Source of the DNA: Alteromonas stellipolaris
GTDB taxonomy: Bacteria; Pseudomonadota; Gammaproteobacteria; Enterobacterales; Alteromonadaceae
NCBI RefSeq assembly: GCF_001562115.1
Contig: NZ_CP013926.1
Location: 1,612,001-1,676,000, forward strand
DNA length: 64,000 nucleotides
Direction of reading: 5' to 3'
Shown: positions 37,391 to 46,332 of the stretch, one piece after another
Position numbering within the stretch: position 1 is the stretch's first letter
Layout of the letters: the number at the start of each line of letters is the position of its first letter
Program-made: the position numbers and the translations under genes
The notes under the pieces: model-generated
Told to the model about the DNA's origin: nothing
Seen by the model: only the letters and a program-made list of their open reading frames with translations
The model's database searches: none

Positions 37391-38953
37391 TTAATGGGTT
37401 TGGGACGACAGCTCAATGGTATTTGCTAAATTCTCAACCGTTTGCGGTTTACCAAATAACCATCCTTGACCGTACTCCACATTCATATTCACGAGCTCCT
37501 GACACTGCTCGGTGTTTTCAACACCTTCCGCAATCAATGTCACTCTTAATTCGTCGGCAATACTGACAATGTGGGGAATTAAAGAGGAACGAATACTATG
37601 ATCCTCCATGTCCATCACGAAACTACGATCGATCTTCAGGAATTCACATTTAAGAGATTTAAGTTGGCTAAGGTTCGAATACCCTACCCCAAAATCGTCT
37701 ATGGCCATCCAAAAACCTCTGCTTTTGAGGGCTTTTATATGTTTAACCGCACTGCCTGTGGCAAGTTGCTCATCTTCGGTTATCTCAAGAACCAATTTAA
37801 AATTCTTGTCATTCATAGTGAGCACCCAGTCTAAGTCGAGCAACTCATCTTTCATAAAGTCTGACGGAAACAGGTTAAATGAAACTTTAAAGCCTTCTGG
37901 AATATCCTTGTTCTCATTAAGGGCAATCATTGCCGATTCAATCATGACCGTAGTGAACTCCCATGTTTTACCTAACTCTTTGACTTGAGGTATAAATTCG
38001 TCAGGGTAAATTGGACCAAACTCATCTTCGAATCGGCTCAATACTTCACAGCCAACTACTTCACCAGACTTTAATATTACGAATGGCTGGTACAAACAAT
38101 AAAACTTACCCGATTTAAGCCCACGACTTATACGCGACTCTAATGAACGTCTGCGTCTTAAGTAATTAAATGTAAGCATATGAGATAGCGCCGCCGTCAT
38201 TAACATGACACAAACGAACAACACTAGTTTGCCTTTATGAGTATTAAAAATTCGGCCTTGGTCGGATACTACGCTCAAACAAGTGGAAGAATAATACTTA
38301 TCACACTTGATTAAACTTAGAGAGAAGTAACTAGTATCAAGTTTTGCGATACCTCCGCCCGCGCTCTGTGGCATTAAAGAGGCGTTTCCCGCCATATGAA
38401 ATAGCTCATCTGCTTTGTAAAAGAGCGCCCAATCCTGACTAAAGTTTAGGCCAATTACTGCATCCATATCTAATACAGCATTGTATCGTCCACGCTTTGC
38501 AATAGTGCCTTTCGACTGGTTGTCAAATAGCTCTAACGGCGTATTAATCCAAAACGCATCACCCAAAGAAGTGACAAAATCTGGGATTGCTTCGTCTATG
38601 GGCTGCTTTAATAGCCCAAGATAGGTACTGCACAATAACTTTCCATCACCAAAGAAACCAATTTCTTTCACAAAACGAGAGCGAAATAAAGTGCGTCGCA
38701 TTTCGTTTAAATTGTCTTCACTGCAGGAGTAATAGGGAGAGGCGTTCAAATAATCTAATGCGGTCTCGGCATCTTTAAACACCATGTTCACGTTTGATAA
38801 TATATCTTTTGCTCGGTCTTTTTCATGTTCTTTTATAACTGAGAACATTAATAGGCCAAGCGCGGCGCTAACAAGAACAACAGACAAAAACGATACGGCG
38901 ATGGCTTTAAGATTGTCAGCTAGTAGAAATTTTTTATGCTCACTATTGCTCAT
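37391..38953 (-). CDS. CSS-motif EAL-domain cyclic-di-GMP phosphodiesterase
   Basis: A 520-residue inner-membrane enzyme that should hydrolyse c-di-GMP. Two transmembrane helices (about 15-37 and 235-255) flank a periplasmic sensor domain with the CSS motif (SPYYSCSEDNL), which in relatives responds to the redox state of paired cysteines. The cytosolic EAL domain (about 265-515) keeps DDFGVGYSNLSQLKSLKCEFLKIDRSF and AEGVENTEQ, with the signature as EVL in GCEVLSRFED, a tolerated variant. The ATG at 38951-38953 is preferred to a GTG three codons upstream; neither has a strong ribosome binding site. It lies 65 bases before lolD. Confidence 0.85.
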   Translation of the reverse strand: MSNSEHKKFLLADNLKAIAVSFLSVVLVSAALGLLMFSVIKEHEKDRAKDILSNVNMVFKDAETALDYLNASPYYSCSEDNLNEMRRTLFRSRFVKEIGFFGDGKLLCSTYLGLLKQPIDEAIPDFVTSLGDAFWINTPLELFDNQSKGTIAKRGRYNAVLDMDAVIGLNFSQDWALFYKADELFHMAGNASLMPQSAGGGIAKLDTSYFSLSLIKCDKYYSSTCLSVVSDQGRIFNTHKGKLVLFVCVMLMTAALSHMLTFNYLRRRRSLESRISRGLKSGKFYCLYQPFVILKSGEVVGCEVLSRFEDEFGPIYPDEFIPQVKELGKTWEFTTVMIESAMIALNENKDIPEGFKVSFNLFPSDFMKDELLDLDWVLTMNDKNFKLVLEITEDEQLATGSAVKHIKALKSRGFWMAIDDFGVGYSNLSQLKSLKCEFLKIDRSFVMDMEDHSIRSSLIPHIVSIADELRVTLIAEGVENTEQCQELVNMNVEYGQGWLFGKPQTVENLANTIELSSQTH

Positions 38954-39447
38954 TCGTACCACATAAAATTAAGACATATTATTGTGCGTGTACACTTCAA
39001 AATAGTCGAAAATTTGATTATTAGAATAATACTTTAGATGCATTTAAGCATTGCAGAAGATTGAGTTAAGTCAATGAACTGAAGAGAATAAAATTATCTA
39101 GCGTTGAAGTGATATGCAGCCACAATACCACTTAAAATATGCGGTTTGCTGCGGTAGCTAATTATTCAGCTGGCTAACAATTATGTGCAATCAAAGGGCA
39201 TTCACAGCCGATATGGGAAAAGGCTATTGTGAGGCTAACTAGAAACCAAAGGTGGATAATACTGCAAGAAAAAAAAGGAGAAGCTAGGTAGTGAAAAACT
39301 AGGTAGAGAGAAACTGGGTAGAAAAAAGATGAAACGACAGCTGATAATAAGCAAAAAATAGTAGTCGGAAAAAGTATAACGTTGATAAAGAGGTTTTATC
39401 AGTGCGCAGTTGAACCTGCAAGGTAGTAGTAAATGCTTTCCCGAAAA
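38954..39447. other. Non-coding gap with short degenerate repeats
   Basis: Nearly 500 bases without a gene between the EAL gene and the tRNA array. Around 39281-39330 three imperfect tandem copies of about 15 bases occur (CTAGGTAGTGAAA, CTAGGTAGAGAGAA, CTGGGTAGAAAAAA). TGATAAA-GAGGT-TTTATCA (39383-39401) is a weak hairpin that may be the 3' end of the tRNA transcript. Nothing else is recognised. Confidence 0.45.
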
Positions 39448-39524
39448 TGGCGGAGCGGACGGGACTCGAACCCGCGACCCCCGGCGTGACAGGCCGGTAT
39501 TCTAACCAACTGAACTACCGCTCC
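39448..39524 (-). tRNA. tRNA-Asp (GTC), copy 4 in transcription order
   Basis: A 77-base tRNA on the minus strand, GGAGCGGTAGTTCAGTTGG... with anticodon loop CTGTCAC (GTC, Asp), T-loop GGTTCGAGTCC and encoded CCA. The acceptor stem GGAGCGG/CCGCTCC pairs fully. Last of four identical tandem copies. Confidence 0.97.
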
Positions 39525-39555
39525 GCATAATGGGAAAGTGTGCTATTTCGATAAG

Positions 39556-39632
39556 TGGCGGAGCGGACGGGACTCGAACCCGCGACCCCCGGCGTGACAG
39601 GCCGGTATTCTAACCAACTGAACTACCGCTCC
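39556..39632 (-). tRNA. tRNA-Asp (GTC), copy 3
   Basis: Same 77-base sequence as the neighbouring copies, CCA encoded, 31 bases from copy 4. Confidence 0.97.
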
Positions 39633-39665
39633 ACATCATCGAAGAGACACTTTGTTATAACTAAA

Positions 39666-39742
39666 TGGCGGAGCGGACGGGACTCGAACCCGCGACCCCC
39701 GGCGTGACAGGCCGGTATTCTAACCAACTGAACTACCGCTCC
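39666..39742 (-). tRNA. tRNA-Asp (GTC), copy 2
   Basis: Same 77-base sequence, CCA encoded, 33 bases from copy 3. Spacers between the copies differ in sequence although the tRNAs do not. Confidence 0.97.
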
Positions 39743-39769
39743 GTGGCCTTTTAGTTATATCATTGAAAG

Positions 39770-39846
39770 TGGCGGAGCGGACGGGACTCGAACCCGCGAC
39801 CCCCGGCGTGACAGGCCGGTATTCTAACCAACTGAACTACCGCTCC
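39770..39846 (-). tRNA. tRNA-Asp (GTC), copy 1, promoter-proximal
   Basis: Same 77-base sequence, CCA encoded, first copy after the promoter at 39903-39940 and 27 bases from copy 2. Confidence 0.97.
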
Positions 39847-39902
39847 ACAATTTCAATGTTATCAGTGAGTTAGTTGGGTTGTTAAAACCCCTTGCCCTCA
39901 CT

Positions 39903-39940
39903 GCGGCGCAGATAATACGGTTTAGACCTTACAGAGTCAA
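39903..39940 (-). promoter_or_regulatory. Stringent-type promoter of the tRNA-Asp array
   Basis: Minus strand: TTGACT (39935-39940), a 17-base spacer, TATTAT (39912-39917), then the GC-rich discriminator CTGCGCCGC, the hallmark of rRNA/tRNA promoters repressed by ppGpp. It is about 65 bases before the first tRNA. The rest of 39941-40167 shows nothing further that I can name. Confidence 0.85.
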
Positions 39941-40167
39941 TGCTTTTTATTAATAAAATTGTCATCTGGGCACTGTTTGCGCGATAAATAAACACAATGT
40001 TGAAATATAATTCAATCAGGCGGGAATTCGTACACCTAAAACTAGCATACTATTCCCACAGGCCACGCTCACCTTAGGATGGCTAACTTGAACTTTTGTA
40101 TTAGTAACGAGAAAAAGTACTCCCGGTAGGGCGATATAGCGCTATTTATGTGCCCTATTTATTGCCC

Positions 40168-41673
40168 CTACTCTGCCGGTTTCGATTTCTTAAACTTTGC
40201 CAGTAACTTTTTAAAGCCCTTGGGTTCATTATCAAGAGATAAGTCAGATTCAGACACCACTTTCTTTTTGGCTTTTTTATTTTCATTTTTTGTGGCTACT
40301 TTTGCAGATGCAGGACCACTGGCCTTTCTTCTTTTTAAGATAATAATAACGGCAGCAACAACACCTATTAAAATAATCGTGCCATTCATCGCGACAATAA
40401 TCAGGGTTAGCGTACCTGAATCCATTCCATCATCTTCATTTTGCGATTGTGAAGGGTTTTGTGTGTTTTCTTGATTAGGTGATGTTGAACCTTCTCCCAT
40501 GGCAAGCGGATCTTCACTGCCATCAACAATAGGATCTTCGCCGTCAATAAGCGGGTCTATCACTTCTGGTTCAGGTGCTTCAGCCAAAAAGGTATATTCA
40601 GGCACATCCAGAATAAAGTCTCGGCCTTCCGATGTTGTGCCATAAGCGGTTAGTTTAACGCGATAAACTCCTTCTTCGTACGCCACAATAAGATGTTCTC
40701 GCACGCCATCACCGCCCTCGGTTAACGAGAAGTTTTGAATATCTGCGTTTGGAAATCTAATTTTACCGTCTATGAGAAGTGACTCTATATTGACTAGTTC
40801 GCGGTTCACATCAATGAGCAGTGTGTGATACCCATCTCCCGTGCCATCGGTAGGGTCTAGTTCAACGTCTACATAAACAGGGTTGTTGTGCAGGATAATA
40901 GGTGCACCAATTTGCTCTCGCGTGAACATTGGCGTGTCTACCCGATACACAGGCTGCCATTTGCCCGCCGCCACTTTTAAATTAAATTGGCCAGTGAACA
41001 CACCATCCGAAGGACGCTCATCCATGCCCCGGCCGTTATCTTCAAACTTTGCTATTTCTGCATCGTTGGCCCCGAAGTTGTCGTAATTGGGGTCATTGGC
41101 ACTTTCAAACTCAATAGATAACTCCACGACATCACGAAACTGTTTGTTATCTATTTTTTCGCCACCGTTGGTTAGGTAAGCCGTAGATTTTAATATTTCG
41201 CCCGAAAAGAGAATACTGGGAAGCGGTGTGGCGTGAAGTTTAATATCAGAAATAACCATAACCCGACTGGCAGGGTTAACCTGACCTACCGCCTGCCAAG
41301 GGCCAGGCATAGGGTTCTCAATGGTGATCATATCGAAGGTGTCAGCATCAAACCACTTAACGAATGCCTCGTCTACCCGGCCTTGAAATAGCTTTGAACC
41401 ATCGGGGCGGACTAATACTACGGGGGCAGAACCGTATTCGCGAAAGAAAATCATAGAGACCTCTTTCACGTTGTAATCAATACGAAAACGATTCTGTAAT
41501 AATTTAATCGAGTTCTCGTATTCATCCCCCAAGTCAGTAATAGGAGAAGGCGCAGCGTCGGCTTGCGTATCCGATGTCGACGGAGCAGTCAACGAAGTAT
41601 CTTGTGAAAATACCGTTGAAGCACATCCCAATAGGCACAACGCCAACACTAGTTTCATCACGCCTATTCTCAC
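40168..41673 (-). CDS. TIGR03503-like membrane-anchored periplasmic protein
   Basis: A 501-residue protein resembling the TIGR03503 family found in Alteromonadales and Vibrionales; function unknown. An N-terminal signal peptide (to about FSQ at 24) precedes a conserved beta-rich region (IKLLQNRFRIDYNVKEVSMIFFREYGSAPVVLVRPDGSKLF; GPWQAVGQVNPASRVMV). Then comes an acidic Pro/Asp linker (EPEVIDPLIDGEDPIVDG), one transmembrane helix (about 425-450) and a Lys-rich cytoplasmic tail. The GTG at 41671-41673 has GGAG nine bases upstream and is preferred; the next start is an ATG five codons on. Confidence 0.75.
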   Translation of the reverse strand: MRIGVMKLVLALCLLGCASTVFSQDTSLTAPSTSDTQADAAPSPITDLGDEYENSIKLLQNRFRIDYNVKEVSMIFFREYGSAPVVLVRPDGSKLFQGRVDEAFVKWFDADTFDMITIENPMPGPWQAVGQVNPASRVMVISDIKLHATPLPSILFSGEILKSTAYLTNGGEKIDNKQFRDVVELSIEFESANDPNYDNFGANDAEIAKFEDNGRGMDERPSDGVFTGQFNLKVAAGKWQPVYRVDTPMFTREQIGAPIILHNNPVYVDVELDPTDGTGDGYHTLLIDVNRELVNIESLLIDGKIRFPNADIQNFSLTEGGDGVREHLIVAYEEGVYRVKLTAYGTTSEGRDFILDVPEYTFLAEAPEPEVIDPLIDGEDPIVDGSEDPLAMGEGSTSPNQENTQNPSQSQNEDDGMDSGTLTLIIVAMNGTIILIGVVAAVIIILKRRKASGPASAKVATKNENKKAKKKVVSESDLSLDNEPKGFKKLLAKFKKSKPAE

Positions 41674-41763
41674 TGTTGCCCGCTCCTTTGGAAATGTATT
41701 CTAAAATATGGTTAGGTATGGCTAGCACCTAAGGCTATAGACGATAACTTGCACCTAGCTTAG

Positions 41764-42486
41764 TTATGCATCGGTTTGCTCTTGCTCTGGGCGCCACAAA
41801 CATTTACCCCCCGCTTTTTCTACGATATCTAAACGAGATTCATGCTGTGCTAATTCATCGGCGTTAGCCTTGATAACCTTTAATTTATTTCCATTTCGGT
41901 TCAAACGACGAAGTGCATCTGATTGGGTTTCGCCGCTGCCTTTCGAGGCCAAATTAAGTTTAGTTTGCCCACCTGTCATTAGCAGGTAAACATCAGCTAA
42001 AATTTCAGCATCCAGCAGTGCGCCGTGAAGCTCACGGTGGCTGTTGTCTATGCCGTAACGCTTACACAACGCATCTAGGTTGTTCTTTTGCCCTGGGTGC
42101 ATTTTTCGTGCGACCGCCAAGGTATCAAGAACACTACAAATATCTTTGGTGATAACGCCACGGGTTTTCGGTTCCATTCCGAACTCATGATCCATAAAGC
42201 CCACATCGAAGGGCGCATTGTGGATAACAAGCTGAGCGCCGCGAATAAAATTCACAAAGTCTTCGGCCACATCTCTAAATGTAGGTTTGTCGGTTAAGAA
42301 CTCATTGGTAATACCGTGAACATCAATGGCCTCTTGTTCTATTTGGCGGCCAGGATTAATGTATACATGAAAGTGATTGCCAGTAAGTTTGCGGTTAACC
42401 AGCTCAACACACCCAATTTCAATCACTCGGTGACCTTCTTTAGGGTCGATACCTGTAGTTTCTGTATCTAGTACAATCTGACGCAT
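41764..42486 (-). CDS. dnaQ: DNA polymerase III epsilon subunit (3'-5' proofreading exonuclease)
   Basis: A 240-residue DEDDh exonuclease that proofreads for the replicase. Exo I is IVLDTETTG (Asp7, Glu9), Exo II HNAPFDVGFMD, Exo III HRELHGALLDAEILADVYL. The C-terminal part (beyond about 185) binds the polymerase alpha subunit. I chose the ATG at 42484-42486 (MRQIVLDTETTG), with AGAGGA just upstream and E. coli-like spacing to Exo I; the longest frame adds 18 unlikely residues. It is divergent from rnhA, the classic dnaQ-rnhA pair. Confidence 0.95.
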   Translation of the reverse strand: MRQIVLDTETTGIDPKEGHRVIEIGCVELVNRKLTGNHFHVYINPGRQIEQEAIDVHGITNEFLTDKPTFRDVAEDFVNFIRGAQLVIHNAPFDVGFMDHEFGMEPKTRGVITKDICSVLDTLAVARKMHPGQKNNLDALCKRYGIDNSHRELHGALLDAEILADVYLLMTGGQTKLNLASKGSGETQSDALRRLNRNGNKLKVIKANADELAQHESRLDIVEKAGGKCLWRPEQEQTDA

Positions 42487-42589
42487 GATTCCTCTAATCT
42501 TACCTTTTGTTTTTTGATAGTATATCAACCCCTTCGCCACAGGCTAAGGGAAAAGCGAAATATGAAAGTAAATAATTTAAGGACACCCA

Positions 42590-43057
42590 GTGGCTCAAAA
42601 AACCATTCACATTTTTACTGATGGCTCATGCCTTGGAAACCCAGGCCCTGGCGGCTATGGCGCTGTACTCGTTTATAACAGTCACCGCAAAGAGCTTAGC
42701 GGCGGGTTTGCCCATACCACGAATAATCGTATGGAATTAATGGCTCCTATTGAAGCATTAAACAGCTTAACTGAGCCCTGCAATGTGGAATTAACGACAG
42801 ACAGCCAGTATGTGAAAAACGGTATCAATCAATGGATCCACAACTGGCGTAAGAACGGCTGGCGTACTTCAGACAAAAAAGCGGTGAAAAATGCCGACCT
42901 TTGGAAACGCCTTGATGAAGCGGTTAGCAAGCATAAAATTAACTGGCATTGGGTGAAGGGCCACTCGGGTCACCCTGAAAATGAACGCTGTGATGACCTT
43001 GCGCGCGGCGCGGCAGAAGCCAAGCCAACAACGCCAGACAGCGGCTTCATAGGCTAA
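42590..43057 (+). CDS. rnhA: Ribonuclease HI
   Basis: Cleaves RNA in RNA-DNA hybrids during replication and R-loop removal. The 155-residue protein has the full catalytic set Asp11 ([14 protein letters not shown]), Glu49 (NNRMELMA), Asp71 (TTDSQYV) and Asp135 (NERCDDLA), with the His125 loop ([10 protein letters not shown]). It starts with GTG at 42590 after AAGGA. It is divergent from dnaQ by about 100 bases, so the two share a regulatory region. Confidence 0.97.
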   Translation: MAQKTIHIFTDGSCLGNPGPGGYGAVLVYNSHRKELSGGFAHTTNNRMELMAPIEALNSLTEPCNVELTTDSQYVKNGINQWIHNWRKNGWRTSDKKAVKNADLWKRLDEAVSKHKINWHWVKGHSGHPENERCDDLARGAAEAKPTTPDSGFIG

Positions 43058-43077
43058 TAACTTTACGCCTAATAGCT

Positions 43078-43134
43078 TTAACGCTTTAAAGCGTTAATGA
43101 TGTTTCAAAAAGAAAAGGCGGCACCGCCTTTTCT
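43078..43134. terminator. Palindrome plus bidirectional terminator behind rnhA
   Basis: A perfect 20-bp palindrome TTAACGCTTTAAAGCGTTAA (43078-43097) is followed by the hairpin AGAAAAGGCGG-CA-CCGCCTTTTCT (43111-43134), flanked by A and T. It separates convergent rnhA and the oxidoreductase gene. Confidence 0.8.
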
Positions 43135-43186
43135 TTTGTAACGTCAAACTCTGCCTATTCTTTTGCTTCTACTTAACACTCAGCAA

Positions 43187-44164
43187 TTACCACTCTACAA
43201 TTATTTTGCCCTGTGTGTCGTTACCCTCTAAACGTGCGTGAGATTTCGCGACATCATCAATTGCGTATACTGTATCAATGTTTACGCTAAGCTCGCCTGA
43301 GGTAAACGCGGGTAAACAGGTTGTCGAAAAATCACTAATAAGCGCACTTTTATATTCATCCGTTCTGTTGCGTAACGTAGTGCCTTGTATTCTGGCTCGT
43401 TTACCCAACATTAATGCCATATCGAGATTGTCGGCATAACGTCCCGCTAACATGGCAAGGTAAACCACAATGCCGTCGCGCTTTAGTATTTGAAGGTTCC
43501 GATTTAAGTAATCGCCACCTACCATATCAAGCACCATATTGACGCCTTCTGGCCAACTCGCTTTTATTTCTTCAGCAAAGTTTTTATCTTTGTAATTTAT
43601 CAGTAAGTTAGCGCCGTTTTGTTTGCACTGAGCTAACTTTTCTTGGGATGACGCGGTAACTGCACTTTCTACTCCCCAATAATGACAAAGCTGAGTGGCG
43701 GCTAGCCCCACACCACTGGCACCACCGTGAATGAGTACCCGCTCTGCCGGTTTTACATTGGAGATTAAGCGCAAACACTGAAATGCAGTAAGAAACACCT
43801 CAGCAAGTCCGGCCGCCGTGCTATACGCCATATTTTCTGGAACCCGCATTAAATGATGCGGATTAACAGCAACTTGTTGTGCATAGCCGCCGCCAGCAAC
43901 TAACCCAAAGACCTTATCGCCGACTTTCCACTCACTTACTGTAGCACCAACCTCAATAACCTCACCGGCTACTTCCAGCCCCAGAATCTCACTTTCGCCG
44001 GGAGGGGGTGGATAGTGTCCTTGTCGTTGTAGTGTATCGGCACGATTCACACCAAAAGCGTGTACCTGCAATAACACTTTATCGTCGGTAAGTACGGGGG
44101 CATCAACCTCTGCTATTGTGAGGCCTTCAGGAGCACAGCCTTTTTCGAAGTTTACAAATTGCAT
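43187..44164 (-). CDS. NAD(P)H quinone oxidoreductase, PIG3-like
   Basis: A 325-residue medium-chain dehydrogenase/reductase without zinc ligands. The N-terminal GroES-like domain (VNRADTLQRQGHYPPPPGESEILGLEVAGEV) is the PIG3 quinone-oxidoreductase signature. The nucleotide-binding loop is VLIHGGASGVGLAATQL, with an alternate VTASSQEKLAQC specificity loop for NADPH. The ATG at 44162-44164 has AGAGGA upstream and gives MQFVNFEKG; the longest frame adds 16 Cys-rich residues that look non-native. Likely reduces quinones or other electrophiles. Confidence 0.88.
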   Translation of the reverse strand: MQFVNFEKGCAPEGLTIAEVDAPVLTDDKVLLQVHAFGVNRADTLQRQGHYPPPPGESEILGLEVAGEVIEVGATVSEWKVGDKVFGLVAGGGYAQQVAVNPHHLMRVPENMAYSTAAGLAEVFLTAFQCLRLISNVKPAERVLIHGGASGVGLAATQLCHYWGVESAVTASSQEKLAQCKQNGANLLINYKDKNFAEEIKASWPEGVNMVLDMVGGDYLNRNLQILKRDGIVVYLAMLAGRYADNLDMALMLGKRARIQGTTLRNRTDEYKSALISDFSTTCLPAFTSGELSVNIDTVYAIDDVAKSHARLEGNDTQGKIIVEW

Positions 44165-44640
44165 TAGTATCCTCTTTTTTGAACTTTCACAGCAGGTGCA
44201 GTGTTTGTGCACATTAGTGATTACATGAAAAACACGTCAACCTATGACTACGTGGGCGATACGTTTTGGTGCATAATTGCGTTGGTATTTTTAGCATCAT
44301 AACCCTAGCGCTTAACTTGTTGTGCTAAATTTGGTTTAAAACACTGTAACCTAAGGTTATTACAACAAAACTCATGATTACCAAGAGTTTGCCATAACGC
44401 CGTGTTTAATCTAACGGCTGCGCTTGCCCAACAAACTTACTTTCATACTGCGTATAATACTTAACTTCAACACGGTAAACTTGCTAATCATTCGCATAGC
44501 TACCGCTTTGTCGCTATACTTCGCACCGCCGCTTACGTGTGGTTGCAAGGGCCGTTTATTAGCTAAAGGCTTTTAACCCAGCTAAAGGCTTACCTACGCA
44601 ACCCCACTTCCTAGCTAATTCAAGAAATAGAGTACGTTTC
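44165..44640. other. Non-coding gap between the oxidoreductase gene and rlmI
   Basis: About 475 bases with no credible gene. It holds the divergent promoters and a 12-base direct repeat AGCTAAAGGCTT (44561-44572 and 44580-44591) just before rlmI. No operator or RNA is recognised. Confidence 0.4.
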
Positions 44641-45834
44641 ATGTCATCACAAGTTATATTGCATCCTAATAGAGATAAATCCCTTCGTCGTCGCCATCCT
44701 TGGGTGTTTGAAAGCGCCGTGGCAGAACTAAAAGGTAGAGGGCGCAGTGGTGACACCGTTGATGTATTCGATTCAGAAGGTGACTGGTTAGGTCGCGGCG
44801 CCTACTCCCCTACTTCGCAAATTCGAGTGCGCATGTGGACCTTTAGCAAAGAAGAAAGCATTGATAACGCGTTTTTTCTACGCCGCATGGAAATAGCGCT
44901 TAAATTAAGAACCCGTTTATTTGACCCCGAAGTTACCAATGCTTTTCGTTGGATAGCGTCTGAAAGTGATGGCCTTCCTGGCGTTACCATAGATTTGTAT
45001 GACAACGTAGCCGTACTGCAATTGCTGAGCGCGGGCGCTGAAAAACACCGTGATAAAATTGTGTGGGCAATAAACAAGTTGAAGCCCGGTACTCATGTTT
45101 ACGAGCGAAGCGATGTGGATGTGCGCAAAAAAGAAGGCCTAGAGCCAGTAACCGGCGTGGTGAGCGGCGAACCTCCCATGCAAGTTACAGTAAAAGAGAA
45201 TGGGCTTTCTATTATTGTTGATATAGAGAACGGCCACAAAACGGGCTTTTATCTTGATCAGCGAGATAGCCGTGCTGCCGCTGCACATTATGCCAGAGAC
45301 GCTGACGTGCTTAACTGCTTTAGCTATACCGGTACCTTTTCCTGCTATGCACTACAAGGCGGCGCTAAATCGGTCACCAATGTGGATGTTTCTCAGCCAG
45401 CCCTCGACCTTGCTAAGCAACACGTTGCGATAAATGGGCTAGATGAAAGCAAAAGTCATTACGTTAAAAAAGATGTGTTTAAGCAATTGCGTGAATATCA
45501 TGAACGAGGCGATCAGTTTGATATGGTTATCCTCGATCCACCCAAGTTCATCGACAACAAAGCATCACTTACTCGTGCCGCTCGTGGCTATAAAGATATT
45601 AACTTGTATGGTATTCATGCGGTGAGAAATGGTGGATTACTACTTACTTTTAGCTGCTCTGGCTTGATGCCAGCCGATCTTTTCCAAAAAATAGTGGCTG
45701 ATGCCGCATTAGATGCCGGAAGAACCATTAAGATTATTGCTCGACTGAATCAAGCCACCGATCACCCGGTAATTGGCAGTTACCCTGAAGGATATTACTT
45801 AAAAGGTTTAGTTTGCGAAGTAACTGACCTGTAA
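44641..45834 (+). CDS. rlmI: 23S rRNA m5C1962 methyltransferase RlmI
   Basis: SAM-dependent methyltransferase for a single 23S rRNA cytosine. The 397-residue protein has an N-terminal PUA domain (RDKSLRRRHPWVFESAV...GRGAYSP), a linker, and a Rossmann domain with the SAM motif VLNCFSYTGTFSCYALQGGA and DMVILDPPKF as motif IV. LTFSCSGLM supplies the cysteine of motif VI. Its length matches E. coli RlmI (396). Confidence 0.93.
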   Translation: MSSQVILHPNRDKSLRRRHPWVFESAVAELKGRGRSGDTVDVFDSEGDWLGRGAYSPTSQIRVRMWTFSKEESIDNAFFLRRMEIALKLRTRLFDPEVTNAFRWIASESDGLPGVTIDLYDNVAVLQLLSAGAEKHRDKIVWAINKLKPGTHVYERSDVDVRKKEGLEPVTGVVSGEPPMQVTVKENGLSIIVDIENGHKTGFYLDQRDSRAAAAHYARDADVLNCFSYTGTFSCYALQGGAKSVTNVDVSQPALDLAKQHVAINGLDESKSHYVKKDVFKQLREYHERGDQFDMVILDPPKFIDNKASLTRAARGYKDINLYGIHAVRNGGLLLTFSCSGLMPADLFQKIVADAALDAGRTIKIIARLNQATDHPVIGSYPEGYYLKGLVCEVTDL

Positions 45835-45932
45835 TATCAGTCGTACTTTTACAACTCATTTAATACCTGTAAAAGATAAGCAAACAAGCTGATTAATACA
45901 GGCTTTTTGTTTAATTCATTTAGCATAAAAAA

Positions 45933-45986
45933 GTGGCGCTAAGGTTTTATTAAGTGTAATTAAACTTAACTCACCGTTAGCGCCAC
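45933..45986. repeat. Nested 54-base inverted repeat
   Basis: Outer arms GTGGCGCTAA/TTAGCGCCAC (10 bp) enclose GGT/ACC and an inner TTAAGT/ACTTAA stem. It lies between convergent rlmI and the DUF2061 gene, so it may act as a transcript end for either, but lacks a clear U tract. The shape is also that of small palindromic repeat elements. Confidence 0.6.
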
Positions 45987-46027
45987 ATTCTTCGAAAATT
46001 CAAATAAGAGGCAAACTTAGCAAACGC

Positions 46028-46282
46028 TTATGATGCCAATGTCATCTCATTTGAAGCAAAAGTCTGCTCAGGACGACTACTTAGTTGCTGCTCGCTATCT
46101 TGGTCTTTAGACTGGCTCTCAAATTTCTTCCAGACTCGCTCGTGGAAATAAAAAACTACAGTATTCACAGCTGGCTCAACTAAGGCTACTGCCCCACCCA
46201 CTACTGCACTACCGGTTAATAAGTATGCCACTGTAAAAGCGACGGTGAAGTGCATGCACGCAAAAGTAATTGTCTTTTTCAT
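46028..46282 (-). CDS. DUF2061 small membrane protein
   Basis: An 84-residue protein of the DUF2061 family. The conserved core is visible: KTITFACMHFTVAFTVAYLLTGSAVVGGAVALVEPAVNTVVFYFHERVW (in pieces: HFTVAF, LTGSAV, EPAVNTVVFYFHERVW), with two membrane-spanning stretches. The tail is polar and Gln/Ser-rich. The family has no known function. A 19-bp Fur-box-like site lies 32 bases before the start, which suggests iron-dependent repression. Confidence 0.82.
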   Translation of the reverse strand: MKKTITFACMHFTVAFTVAYLLTGSAVVGGAVALVEPAVNTVVFYFHERVWKKFESQSKDQDSEQQLSSRPEQTFASNEMTLAS

Positions 46283-46313
46283 AATGATTTACCTAATAAG
46301 TTTGTCTCGAATC

Positions 46314-46332
46314 GTTAATGAGAATTATTATC
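46314..46332. promoter_or_regulatory. Fur box-like operator
   Basis: GTTAATGAGAATTATTATC matches the Fur consensus GATAATGATAATCATTATC at 16 of 19 positions. It lies upstream of the minus-strand DUF2061 gene and is the only gene-proximal target; the plus-strand side has no gene for over 600 bases. Confidence 0.65.

Noticed and set aside
37318..37430. Short minus-strand frame ending in [22 protein letters not shown], overlapping the lolD start
   Set aside because: It could be a leader peptide or a remnant of another gene, but it has no ribosome binding site and no recognisable similarity.
39448..39846. Four evenly spaced identical repeats that could be mistaken for a CRISPR array
   Set aside because: Each 77-base unit folds as tRNA-Asp with anticodon GTC and encoded CCA; spacers are 27-33 bases and no cas gene is near.
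40081..40167. Terminator behind the TIGR03503-like gene
   Set aside because: GGGC...GCCC arms around TAGCGCTA are visible, but the stem is interrupted and the T run is too far away to be confident.
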